Shown piece after piece: positions 29,263-36,675 of a stretch of DNA of 36,675 nucleotides. The notes under the pieces are model-generated. The model searched no databases, was not told where the DNA came from, and saw nothing but the letters and a program-made list of their open reading frames with translations. This DNA comes from DASUBV01 sp035763085. GTDB taxonomy: Bacteria > Actinomycetota > Actinomycetes > Streptosporangiales > Streptosporangiaceae. A program made the translations under genes and the position numbers. Position 1 is the stretch's first letter, and every line of letters begins with the position of its first letter. The stretch lies in contig DASUBV010000306.1 in assembly GCA_035763085.1 (NCBI GenBank), forward strand, positions 1 to 36,675, read 5' to 3'.

Positions 29263-29295
29263 CGGGCTGTTCCTAGCCCGGCCGCCGGGCGGCCG
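29263..29295. terminator. Possible bidirectional terminator hairpins
   Basis: Two adjacent hairpins lie just after the DUF397 stop: CGGGCT-N6-AGCCCG (29263-29280) and CGGCCG-N5-CGGCCG (29279-29295). They sit in the gap between convergent transcription units. No T-run follows, which is common for actinobacterial terminators but weakens the call. Confidence 0.35.
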
Positions 29296-29465
29296 ACCGG
29301 GCGTCCCGTGCCGCCAGCCATGCGGCGAAGGTCAGCTCGCCGCGGACGTCTGGCTCGGGATCGGTGAGCGCTCCGGCGCGCAGCGAGCGGCCCAGCCTGC
29401 CGGGCAGCAGGACCGGCAGCTGGGCCGCTCGCGTGCCGGTCGCCGCGCCCCGGCCGGGCGCGGCG

Positions 29466-30371
29466 TCATCGGGGGTAGCGCATCCCGGTGACGTTGACCC
29501 GCGCCGCGTACAGCGAGCTGGTCGCGGTGATGAACAGGTGGTTGCGCTGCGCACCGCCGAAGGTGAAGTTCGCCACGACCTCGGGCACCCGCAGCTTGCC
29601 GAGCAGCGTCCCGTCCGGATCGAAGCAGTGCAGCCCGTCGCCGGCCGCCGCCCACACGCGGCCGGCCGAGTCCAGCCGCAGCCCGTCGAAGGTGCCCGCG
29701 TCACAGGTGGCGAAGACCTCACCGCCGGCCAGCCCGCCGTCGCCGGTCACGGTGAACAGCCGGATATGGTCGCGAGAGCTGTCGGCGATGTAGAGTTGCT
29801 GCTCATCGGCGCTGAAGGCCAGGCCGTTGGGCTGGTCAAAGTCATCGGCCACGATGACCGGGCCGCGGCCGGGGTCAATCCGGAAGACATACCGGCCGTC
29901 CTGCTCCATGCCGGCCTGGTGGCCCTCGTAGTCGCTGCGGATCCCGTAGCTGGGGTCAGTGAACCACAGCGAGCCGTCGGCCCGCTCGACGATGTCGTTG
30001 GGGCTGTTCAGCTTCTTGCCGTCATAAGAGTCGGCCAGCACCGTGACCGAGCCGTCATGCTCGGTCCTGGTCACCTTCCGGCTGCCCTGCATGCAGCTGA
30101 CCAGGCGGCCCTGCCGGTCGACGGTGTGCCCGTTGGCGTAACCGGCGGGCTCCCGGAACACGCCCACCGCCCCGGTCGTCTCATCCCAGCGCAGCATCTG
30201 GTTGTTCGGGATGTCGCTGAACACCAGGTAGCGGCCGGCCGGGACATAGGCCGGCCCCTCGGTCCACCGGCAGCCGGTGTGCAGCTGCTCCAGGAACTGG
30301 TCGCCGCCGAAGAACCGGAACCGCTCGTCCTGGACCTCGCGCTCGATCGGTATCCGCACCGGACTGGTCAT
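29466..30371 (-). CDS. SMP-30/gluconolactonase family hydrolase
   Basis: A 301-residue six-bladed beta-propeller of the SMP-30/LRE group, which hydrolyse lactones such as gluconolactone using a divalent metal. Visible metal-site motifs are CRWTEGPAYV (glutamate), LNSPNDIVERADG (asparagine) and DQPNGLAFSADEQQLYIADSS (asparagine and aspartate). Propeller blades recur as short LxF-D repeats. The ATG at 30371 has GAGG about 6 nt upstream; another start is 18 nt further up at 30389. There is no signal peptide. It converges with the DUF397 gene. The substrate is unknown; sugar-acid lactones are likely. Confidence 0.88.
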   Translation of the reverse strand: MTSPVRIPIEREVQDERFRFFGGDQFLEQLHTGCRWTEGPAYVPAGRYLVFSDIPNNQMLRWDETTGAVGVFREPAGYANGHTVDRQGRLVSCMQGSRKVTRTEHDGSVTVLADSYDGKKLNSPNDIVERADGSLWFTDPSYGIRSDYEGHQAGMEQDGRYVFRIDPGRGPVIVADDFDQPNGLAFSADEQQLYIADSSRDHIRLFTVTGDGGLAGGEVFATCDAGTFDGLRLDSAGRVWAAAGDGLHCFDPDGTLLGKLRVPEVVANFTFGGAQRNHLFITATSSLYAARVNVTGMRYPR

Positions 30372-30522
30372 TCGCGCCCTCGCAAGCATCTCGCCGGGAA
30401 GCAGCCGGGCCGCCCGGCGAGACCGCCCGGCGGGCTGAGCGGCAGGCTAGCCGGCGGGCCGCGGGCCCCGGCGCCGGGTACGGTACCGGCGGGCCGGCCC
30501 GGCGCCGGGCCACGCCTGGTGA

Positions 30523-30777
30523 CCTCGGGCCTGGCTCATCGAGAACCGCGACGCCGGCCAGCATGCCGGATTCCAGACGATTGTCTCGTATGCCCGGCAC
30601 TCAGCCACCATCACGGTGCCGGCGTACGGCTCTATCGTGGAGGAGATGGCCAACCACCTCGGTCAGGAGCTGCTGCACGTCATGACGCTAGCCCGACAGA
30701 TCGACTTGCTGGGCGGGACGCCGCCGGTGCGCGTGCCCGGCATTCCCGGCCACCCCGACGGCGCCGCGGCCCGATGA
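30523..30777 (+). pseudogene. Ferritin-like/bacterioferritin-type gene remnant
   Basis: The plus-strand frame from 30523 has no plausible start at its beginning (it follows a TGA) but encodes a ferritin-like central segment: NRDAGQHAGFQTIVSYARHS, then YGSIVEEMANHLGQELLHVM and LARQIDLLGGTPPVRVPGIP. Glutamates and the histidine in EEMANHLGQELLHV fall where ferritin-like di-iron ligands sit, and LGGTP followed by PGIPGH is conserved in this family. It stops soon after, where intact relatives would continue for about 80 residues, so both ends are missing. Its TGA overlaps the ligD ATG (ATGA). I judge it a decayed gene; a short product from a GTG or the ATG at 30646 cannot be excluded. Confidence 0.55.
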
Positions 30778-32597
30778 GCCCGGCCCGGCCGCGACCTGCC
30801 CGGAGCGGAACCGGGGGCAAGCCCGCCGCGCGCAAGGCGACCACGCGCAAGCCAGCCGAGCGCACAGCGGGCCGCAAGCAGGCCGAGGGCAAGAACGCGG
30901 CCGGGCCGCTGGACTCCTACCAGCGCAAGCGGGATTTCAGTAAGACGCCAGAACCGCGCGGCTCAGCAGCCGGGCAGCCCGCCGACGGCGCGGCCCGGTT
31001 CGTCGTGCAGCGGCACCGGGCCCGGCGGCTGCACTACGACCTCCGGTTCGAGATCGACGGCGTGCTGGTCAGCTGGGCGGTGCCCAAGGGGCCGACGCTG
31101 GACCCGGACGTCAAGCGGATCGCGATCCATGTCGAGGACCATCCGATCGAGTACCTCGACTTCGAGGGCGTGATCCCGGCGGGCGGCTACGGCGGCGGCG
31201 ATGTCATCGTCTGGGACTGCGGCACCTGGGTGCCGCACGAAACCGACGACCCGGCCGCCGCGGTTGCCGCCGGCGACTTCCACGCCGACGTCTACGGCGA
31301 GAAACTGCGCGGCCGGCTGATCCTGGTGCGCAGCTCCGATCCGTCCCGCTCCGGCGGCTCCGGCCAGGAGCAGTGGCTGCTGCTGCACAAGCACGACGAG
31401 GATGCTGTCCCTGGCTGGGACCCCGAGGACCACCCGCGGTCGGTCCGCAGCGGCCGGACCAATGATGAGGTCAAGGCCGACCCGGAACGGGAGTGGCACT
31501 CCGAGCTGCCGGCCGCCCAGGCCTCGGTCCCGGTCGGCCCCGGCACGGGCAAGCGCACCGCGAACCGCAGCACCACCGCCCGCCGGCCGGGCGGCGGCCA
31601 GCGCGCCCGCCGCCCGGCCGCGGCCAGCCCCGCCCTGCCTTCCGAGCTGCTGCGCCCGCCCGACGAGCTGAGCCGGCTCGATGTCCTCGGCAGCAGCGGC
31701 ACCCTCGATGTCTTCGGCCGCCGGCTCAAGCTGACCAACCTCGACAAGGTCCTGTTCCCGGCCCGCCCCGGCCAGGACCCGGTCACCAAGCGCGAGCTGA
31801 TCCGCTACGCCATCCAGATCGCGCCCGTCGCGCTCCCGTACCTGGCCGACCGGGCCCTCAATATGCACCGGTTCCCGGGCGGGGCCGGCTCGCCTGGCTT
31901 CTGGCACAAGCAGCTCCCCGAGCACGCGCCCGGCTGGATCGGCCGCTGGGACAACCCCGAAGCCGAGCCCGGCAAAGTGCGGACCTACCTGGTCGTGGAC
32001 GAGCCGGCCGCCCTGGTGTGGGCGGCCAACTTCGGCGCCCTGGAGTGGCATGCCTGGACCGCCCGCACCGATCACCAGGACCAGCCCGACTACGCGCTCA
32101 TCGACATCGACCCGGGCACGCAGACCTCGTGGGACGACGTGCTGGTCCTGGCCCGGCTGCACCGCGCCGCCCTGGACCACCTCGGCGTGCTGGCCCGGCC
32201 CAAGCTCACCGGCCGGCGCGGCATTCAGATCTGGGTGCCGGTCGCGCCGGGCCCCGGCTTCGCCGATACCCGGTCCTGGGTGGAGCAGCTGTCCAAGTCG
32301 ATCGGCGCCGTCGTGCCCGAGCTGGTCAGCTGGAAGTGGGATGTCCGCGAGCGGGGCGGGAAGGCCCGGCTCGACTACACCCAGAACGTCCGGCACAAGA
32401 CACTCGTCGCCCCCTACAGCCCGCGCGCCGAAGCAGGCGCGCCGGTGTCGGCGCCGATCGAGTGGGAGGACCTGGACGACCCGGGTCTGCGCCCGGACGG
32501 CATCACCATCCGCACCGTGCTGGACCGGCTGGCCGACCGGGGCGACCCGTTCCGCGCGCTGCTGTCCGCCGGCCAGCCCCTGCCCGATATCGTCTAG
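30774..32597 (+). CDS. ligD: DNA end-joining LigD, 3'-phosphoesterase + polymerase domains, no ligase domain
   Basis: A 607-residue protein. Residues 1-50 are a Lys/Arg/Ala-rich tail. Residues about 76-225 are the 3'-phosphoesterase domain: FVVQRHRARRLHYDLRFEID contains H81 and H87, then HVEDHPIEYLDFEG and GGYGGGDVIVWD. A Pro/Arg linker follows. From about 300 comes the archaeo-eukaryotic primase-like polymerase domain: LTNLDKVLFPARPG, NMHRFPGGAGSPGFW, the catalytic D444-I-D446 in ALIDIDPG, then GRRGIQIWVPV and YTQNVRHKTLVAPYS. The adenylation (ligase) domain of mycobacterial LigD is absent; actinomycetes often encode it separately. It acts in Ku-dependent end joining, yet no ku gene is in the window. 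The start has no clear ribosome site. Confidence 0.9.
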   Translation: MSPARPRPARSGTGGKPAARKATTRKPAERTAGRKQAEGKNAAGPLDSYQRKRDFSKTPEPRGSAAGQPADGAARFVVQRHRARRLHYDLRFEIDGVLVSWAVPKGPTLDPDVKRIAIHVEDHPIEYLDFEGVIPAGGYGGGDVIVWDCGTWVPHETDDPAAAVAAGDFHADVYGEKLRGRLILVRSSDPSRSGGSGQEQWLLLHKHDEDAVPGWDPEDHPRSVRSGRTNDEVKADPEREWHSELPAAQASVPVGPGTGKRTANRSTTARRPGGGQRARRPAAASPALPSELLRPPDELSRLDVLGSSGTLDVFGRRLKLTNLDKVLFPARPGQDPVTKRELIRYAIQIAPVALPYLADRALNMHRFPGGAGSPGFWHKQLPEHAPGWIGRWDNPEAEPGKVRTYLVVDEPAALVWAANFGALEWHAWTARTDHQDQPDYALIDIDPGTQTSWDDVLVLARLHRAALDHLGVLARPKLTGRRGIQIWVPVAPGPGFADTRSWVEQLSKSIGAVVPELVSWKWDVRERGGKARLDYTQNVRHKTLVAPYSPRAEAGAPVSAPIEWEDLDDPGLRPDGITIRTVLDRLADRGDPFRALLSAGQPLPDIV

Positions 32598-32734
32598 CCC
32601 GCGGGTCACCGCCATGCCGGGCCCGCCCGGCTTGCCCGGCTGCGACGATCAGCTCTTGGTTTGCCGCAACCCGGCGGCCATGCGGCACTGGCACTACCAT
32701 GGGTGGATCGCCAGAGTCCGGGGAGAAATGCGCG

Positions 32735-35700
32735 ATGCCAGGGTCGGCTCAGGGGTGGGATCAAGATCAGGGGGAAGACCCCCGCGATAACACCATTGAT
32801 CTCCCGCGCGTGCGCGAAACCACCCAGCAAGCCCACCGGCCGGCTCCGCGTCGCGAGCCCGGCTCTCATGCGCAGCCCTCCCGCGGCCGCACCCAGCCCA
32901 GCCACGGCCACGGCCTGCGCGGCTCAGCCCGCCGCGATCCGGCCAGCCGGGAACCAGCCGCCAGCCGGGAACCAGGCTCCCGGGATCCCGGCCGCGATCT
33001 GAGCCGCGGCCCCGGCTATCCCGGGCCGGCTCCCTACGGCCGCGGGCTCACCGAGCCAGGCGGGCCCGGGTCGGCGGCTTACCAGCCCGGCCGCAGTGCC
33101 CCGCCGCCGGACGGCGTCGCGCGATCCCGCCAGCACCTCCCCCCGGCCGAGCCGCCGCTGACCGGCCTGCCGCCTGCCGAGCCGGCGCTGAGCAGCCTGC
33201 CGCCCGCCGGGCCGCAGCTGACCGGCCTGCCTTACGCCGGCCCGCCCGCAGTCTCCGTCCCGCCGTCCGCGGCGCCCGTGCCGCCTGCGGTCGCGCCCGC
33301 CGCACCTCCCGTGGCCGGGCCGCCCAGCGACCCGGGCTCGCCCGATCCCGCGCTGGCGGCGCTGGCCGAGCGGATCCGGGAGCTCCAGGCGCTGGCCGCC
33401 GCCCCGTCACCTCCGGTCACCTCCCCGCCCCCGCCCGACCCGCTGCCGGCCAGCCCGCCAGCCGGGCACGGCGACGTCGCCGGTGCCGGGCAGCCGACCG
33501 GAACCGCCAGCGGGACGACGAACGGCAGCACGGCCGGTGCCGCGCCGGGACCACAGTCCGAACGTGACGCAGACGCAGCCCAATCGCCTGCAAACCGGGT
33601 ACGAACCGGGCAGTATGACCCCGTGAGCGACCGCCAGGCAGCCGTGCCTGCGCCAGCCGGCGAGAACGGACTCGCTCCGCTGGCCGGTCCTGCCCCGGAC
33701 CGCATGTCATCATCGACGCCCGCCGCCAGCACGGGGTTCTCCGCGGCCCCGGCCAGCCCCGGCACCGAGCTGGACCTGGCCGCCGAGCGCGCCGTGGAGC
33801 CGGCCGCCAGCCAGGTCGTGGCCTACCAGAGCCCGGCCTACCAGGGCGTCGCCTACCAGAGCGTCGCTCCGGCCCGCCGTGACGGCCTGCGCGGCGGGCT
33901 CGGTGACAGCATCAGCATGCCGCGGGACCGCCCGGCCAGGGGCTCGCTCGCCGAGCTGCGGCTGCGCCTGGAGCGACTGCCCGCCGGGCACCCGTCCTCC
34001 CCCTACGACGACACCGGCGCGCTCCGGCCGCCGCCGCAGCAGCTGCGCCAGCTGGAGCTGCCGCTGGCCGACGACGAGCGCCACGCTGAGCCCCCGGCCC
34101 GCGCCAGCCTGCTGGCCGCCACCAGCGGGTCCTCCGGCAGGCTCGGCCGGCTATCCCTCGATTCGGGGCCGAGCTCAGACACCAGCAGTAACGGAACGGC
34201 CGACGGCGCGGCCGGGCTCCCCGCGGGGTCAGCTTCCGGGCCAGCCAGCACGCCTCCCCCGACCGGGCCCGGCTCCGGGACCCTGCCCGAGCCCGGTCGC
34301 TCCAGCCGGTCCGACCCGTACCGGTCCGGCACCAGCCTGGACGCGTTCCGCACCCGCTGGGGCTCGGCCGACGGCGCGAGCAGCTCACCCGGCGCGGGCC
34401 AGCCGGGCAGCGCCAGAAACTCCAGCGCCGCCACCGCCACCGCAGGCGACTCGACCACGGGCGACGGCACCACGGGCAGCTCCGGCACGGGCAACTCCGG
34501 CACCACCGGCAATGCCGCTGAGACTGCCGCTGCCAGCCGCACCGGGTCCAGCCTCACCGGGTCCCTGACTGGGTCCAGCCGCACCGGGTCCAGCCTGACC
34601 GATAGCGACCTCGGTGGCGCCGGCCTGCCGAACGGTCAGCCGGGCAGCGGGCACGCACGCAGCGCGCTCCCGGATAGCGTGCTCCCGGACAGTGCCCTCG
34701 ACAGCAGCGGCGGCCGGGACAGCGGCCGCTATGGCCGCGATAGTGACCGCTACGGCCGAGACAGCGGCGACGGCCGCGAAGCAGCCAGCCCGGACGGCGG
34801 CAGCCACCGGGGCGGGAGCTATGGCAGTGCCCGTTACGAGGCGGCTAGTCGCGGTGCAGCCGACTATGCCAGCGTCGGCTACAGCAGGCCCAGCAGCTCC
34901 GGTCCTGGCAGCGACCACGCTGAATACGGGAGCAGCGGGCCGGACAGCTCTGGTTACCACGCCGCGAGTTCCGGCGCCGGTCCAGGCGGCGATCGCCGGG
35001 ATGAGCGCGCCACAGGCCACAGCGGCACCTACGCGCGTCCCGACGGCATCGGCCCGCTGGGCTCGCGCGGGGCTGACCGTGACGGCGGGCACGACACCGG
35101 CAGCTACCGGGTCCTGCGGCGTGACCCGGGCGGGCGCGGCACCGTGCTGCAGGGCACGGTCCTGCACGAGACCCACGAGCCCGGCCCTTCCAGCTCCGCC
35201 GACGGCGGGTACCTGCCGGCGGTCCGGACCGGGACCGCCGCGCAGTGGCGCGGTACGCATGGCCGCGACGCCGCAGCAGCCGCAGAAGAGCACAGCCGCG
35301 GGCCGGCGGCTAGCGAGGCAGACGCGCCTGCGCCGCCCGGGCGCCCGGCCGAGGCCACTGCCGCCCGGCTGACCCCCGAGCAGGAGCGGATCGCCGACGA
35401 CGAGCTGGAGCGCTACCGCACCGCTGACGGGCGCAACGTGTTCGGCGGCTACGGCGAGAACGGCCTGACCCCGGCGATGCGGCGGGTCGAGGCTCAGCTG
35501 CCGCACGGCAAGCTCGCCCCGGACAGCGAGCAGTTCTCGCTGAAGTCGCCGGAGCGCTTTAAGGCCAAGCTGGCCAGGATGATCGCGCGAAGCCCCGGCG
35601 TCCCGGTCAGCGATCTGGTCGCTGAGATCTACGACGCCGCGCGGTACACCTTCGTGTTCGAGCCTGAGCACTACACCGATGAGACCTGGATGGTGCACCG

Positions 35701-36007
35701 CAGGCTCAAGGACCAGGGCTTCGAGCTGGAGGCGCGGCGCAACCGCTGGGAGAGCCCGGAGGCCAAGGGGATCCGCACCCGCTGGCGTGATCAGGCTCGG
35801 AACCTGATATTCGAGGTCCAGTTCCACACCCCGGCCAGCTGGGACCTCCTGCAGCGCACGCACGATGCTTACCTGCGGATCACCGACCCGCTCACGCCGC
35901 CCGGCGAGCGAGCGCAACTGCGTGCCCGGCAGGTTGCCGCCGCGTCCACGACCCGGCCGCCAGCTCGCAGCCCGGAAATCGGCGACTTCCGCGCGGACGT
36001 CAGGTAG
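32735..36007 (+). CDS. Large low-complexity protein with C-terminal RelA/SpoT-like domain
   Basis: A 1090-residue protein. Residues 1 to about 880 are disordered: Pro/Arg/Gly-rich first, with LTGLPPAEP-type repeats near 138-170, then Ser/Gly/Thr-rich with TGSSLTG and DSGRYGRDSDRYGRDS repeats. The last 190 residues are globular. They start with RLTPEQERIADDELERYR and continue with KSPERFKAKLARM (K937), DLVAEIYDAARYTFVF (D960, R970), the KGIRTRWRD segment and FEVQFHTPASW (E1027, H1031). This order resembles RelA/SpoT nucleotidyltransferase-like domains found at the ends of polymorphic toxins. There is no secretion signal. The ATG at 32735 has GGGAG about 9 nt upstream. The assignment of the fold is by motif order only. 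Confidence 0.72.
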   Translation: MPGSAQGWDQDQGEDPRDNTIDLPRVRETTQQAHRPAPRREPGSHAQPSRGRTQPSHGHGLRGSARRDPASREPAASREPGSRDPGRDLSRGPGYPGPAPYGRGLTEPGGPGSAAYQPGRSAPPPDGVARSRQHLPPAEPPLTGLPPAEPALSSLPPAGPQLTGLPYAGPPAVSVPPSAAPVPPAVAPAAPPVAGPPSDPGSPDPALAALAERIRELQALAAAPSPPVTSPPPPDPLPASPPAGHGDVAGAGQPTGTASGTTNGSTAGAAPGPQSERDADAAQSPANRVRTGQYDPVSDRQAAVPAPAGENGLAPLAGPAPDRMSSSTPAASTGFSAAPASPGTELDLAAERAVEPAASQVVAYQSPAYQGVAYQSVAPARRDGLRGGLGDSISMPRDRPARGSLAELRLRLERLPAGHPSSPYDDTGALRPPPQQLRQLELPLADDERHAEPPARASLLAATSGSSGRLGRLSLDSGPSSDTSSNGTADGAAGLPAGSASGPASTPPPTGPGSGTLPEPGRSSRSDPYRSGTSLDAFRTRWGSADGASSSPGAGQPGSARNSSAATATAGDSTTGDGTTGSSGTGNSGTTGNAAETAAASRTGSSLTGSLTGSSRTGSSLTDSDLGGAGLPNGQPGSGHARSALPDSVLPDSALDSSGGRDSGRYGRDSDRYGRDSGDGREAASPDGGSHRGGSYGSARYEAASRGAADYASVGYSRPSSSGPGSDHAEYGSSGPDSSGYHAASSGAGPGGDRRDERATGHSGTYARPDGIGPLGSRGADRDGGHDTGSYRVLRRDPGGRGTVLQGTVLHETHEPGPSSSADGGYLPAVRTGTAAQWRGTHGRDAAAAAEEHSRGPAASEADAPAPPGRPAEATAARLTPEQERIADDELERYRTADGRNVFGGYGENGLTPAMRRVEAQLPHGKLAPDSEQFSLKSPERFKAKLARMIARSPGVPVSDLVAEIYDAARYTFVFEPEHYTDETWMVHRRLKDQGFELEARRNRWESPEAKGIRTRWRDQARNLIFEVQFHTPASWDLLQRTHDAYLRITDPLTPPGERAQLRARQVAAASTTRPPARSPEIGDFRADVR

Positions 36008-36010
36008 TCC

Positions 36011-36268
36011 GTGGCCGGACAGGTGCAGTACTACGCGATCGTGACCGTCAGCCGGAACATGCGCGCCACGTCAGGCCTGGCGCGCCGCACCTTCGCGCCC
36101 GAGGGCCCGGTCGACGAGACGCTGCGGCGGAACATGTCCTGGCAGCCCGACTCGGTCATCGTCGAATGGGAGTACGGCGACGTCGGCGCCGAGCTGATCC
36201 GGGTCAGCGACGACGAGGCCGGCCGGCTGCGCGAGTCGTTCCAGGCTCGCTGGCGCGAGCTCGGCTAA
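36011..36268 (+). CDS. Small protein, possible partner or immunity protein
   Basis: An 85-residue acidic protein starting with GTG 3 nt after the stop of the RelA-like gene, so the two are certainly co-transcribed; an AGG overlapping the upstream stop is the likely ribosome site. The sequence has a beta-strand start (QYYAIVTVS), a central RRTFAPEGPVDETLRRNMSW, then VIVEWEYGD and a C-terminal helix ISV-like region (RVSDDEAGRLRESFQARW). I recall similar short actinomycete proteins without assigned function. Size, charge and tight coupling fit an immunity protein or antitoxin for the upstream domain, but this is inference. Confidence 0.7.
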   Translation: MAGQVQYYAIVTVSRNMRATSGLARRTFAPEGPVDETLRRNMSWQPDSVIVEWEYGDVGAELIRVSDDEAGRLRESFQARWRELG

Positions 36269-36327
36269 CCGCTGCCGCCCTGCCACCTGCCCAGTCGGCG
36301 TGGCCAGGCCGGGGCATAACCGGGACG

Positions 36328-36675
36328 CTACGGCTCTCCCGGCTTGGCCTGGTGCGGCTGCCCGGGCCGGTAGGCCGGCTGCTGATCGGTCGGGTAGTCC
36401 GCCTGGTAGGCCGGGAGCTGCCCGGTGCCGGGACCGCCCGGCTGCCCGTCCCGGTAGGCCGGGAACTGCCCGGTGCCCGGGCCGCATGGCTGCGCGTCCC
36501 GGTAGGCCGGGAACTGGCCCGTCTGATAGGCGGGGAACTGCCCGGTGCTGTGCGCCGGGTGCTGGCTGCGCACCGGATGGTGAATTTCCGGTGGCGGGCC
36601 GGCCGGCGGCTGCCCGGCCGGAGCCGGGGCAGCCAGATCCGGCCCGTCGAGCTGCCAGCCCGCATCGGAGTACTG
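36328..36675 (-). CDS. Partial Pro/Gln/Tyr-rich repeat protein (C-terminal part)
   Basis: A minus-strand frame ends with TAG at 36328 and stays open to the window edge (at least 115 residues). It has repeated TGQFPAY units (TGQFPAYQ, TGQFPAYRDAQPCGPG, TGQFPAYRDGQPGGPG, TGQLPAYQ), Pro-rich sequence before it, and a tail AYRPGQPHQAKPGEP. Such tails are common as cytoplasmic extensions of actinobacterial membrane or kinase proteins. The folded part lies outside the window, so no function can be given. Confidence 0.55.
   Translation of the reverse strand, partial: QYSDAGWQLDGPDLAAPAPAGQPPAGPPPEIHHPVRSQHPAHSTGQFPAYQTGQFPAYRDAQPCGPGTGQFPAYRDGQPGGPGTGQLPAYQADYPTDQQPAYRPGQPHQAKPGEP

Noticed and set aside
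29273..29465. Minus-strand reading GRLGRSLRAGALTDPEPDVR with a protein-like end
   Set aside because: It is only the end of a frame overlapping the SMP-30 gene, with no start of its own and no recognisable family; it could be a relic but cannot be supported.
29364..30773. Upstream 470 codons of the long plus-strand frame that runs into ligD
   Set aside because: It lies antisense to the SMP-30 gene, has composition typical of a shadow frame and shows no domain; LigD homology begins only after 30774.
31493..32734. Upstream part of the long plus-strand frame that runs into the RelA-like gene
   Set aside because: It overlaps ligD in another frame and reads as Arg/Pro/Ala shadow sequence; the ribosome site at 32721-32725 supports the start at 32735.

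Overview
The window is very GC-rich (roughly three quarters G+C, strong third-position GC bias). It carries hallmark actinobacterial genes: an F420-type luciferase-like oxidoreductase, a DUF1707 protein, a mycobacterial FprA-like ferredoxin reductase, a two-domain LigD, and a helix-turn-helix / DUF397 / serine-kinase-like ATPase triad. It looks like chromosome of a mycelial actinomycete (Streptosporangiales- or Streptomyces-like). I cannot name the species. I saw no rRNA, tRNA, CRISPR array, transposase or integrase.

Layout. 1-8.2 kb: a partial gene at the left edge, an LLM-class oxidoreductase, an amidohydrolase, a VIT-type metal transporter, an L,D-transpeptidase, an orphan TIGR02679 (JetD-like) protein with altered Toprim-type residues, then a VOC + DinB gene pair divergent from a WYL regulator across a perfect palindrome. 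8.2-12 kb: FprA-like reductase and dxs. 12-15.2 kb: an 88-residue three-helix membrane protein translationally coupled to a membrane-anchored CHAT protease-like protein; this is one of the two most interesting loci. 15.2-21.4 kb: a CynX/NimT-type MFS transporter, a DUF1707 protein with SGH repeats, a secreted coiled-coil protein with an ARB_07466/M15-like domain, and acnA with a promoter flanked by two near-identical operators. 21.4-27.5 kb: two self-contained regulator/transporter modules. The first is MFS (DHA2) + MerR with a 19-bp-spacer promoter. The second is MFS divergent from MarR, with MarR coupled to fumarylacetoacetase.

27.5-36.7 kb: anti-sigma-like ATPase divergent from XRE + DUF397, an SMP-30 family hydrolase, a ferritin-like gene remnant directly abutting a PE-POL LigD (no ligase domain), and a 1090-residue protein. 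That protein is almost all low-complexity sequence, ends in what looks like a RelA/SpoT-type nucleotidyltransferase-like domain, and is followed 3 nt later by an 85-residue gene that could be its partner or immunity protein. A Pro/Gln/Tyr-repeat tail of another gene runs off the right edge.

How the genes work together. Most are independent housekeeping or accessory functions (isoprenoid precursor synthesis, TCA cycle, cell-wall modification, efflux). The units whose arrangement argues for joint function are the CHAT pair, the RelA-like/small-ORF pair, the MerR-MFS operon, the MarR-FAH/MFS divergon, the VOC-DinB/WYL divergon and the ATPase/XRE/DUF397 triad. Several promoters (MFS at 23835, MarR at 25523) place the -10 box so close to the start codon that leaderless mRNA is predicted.
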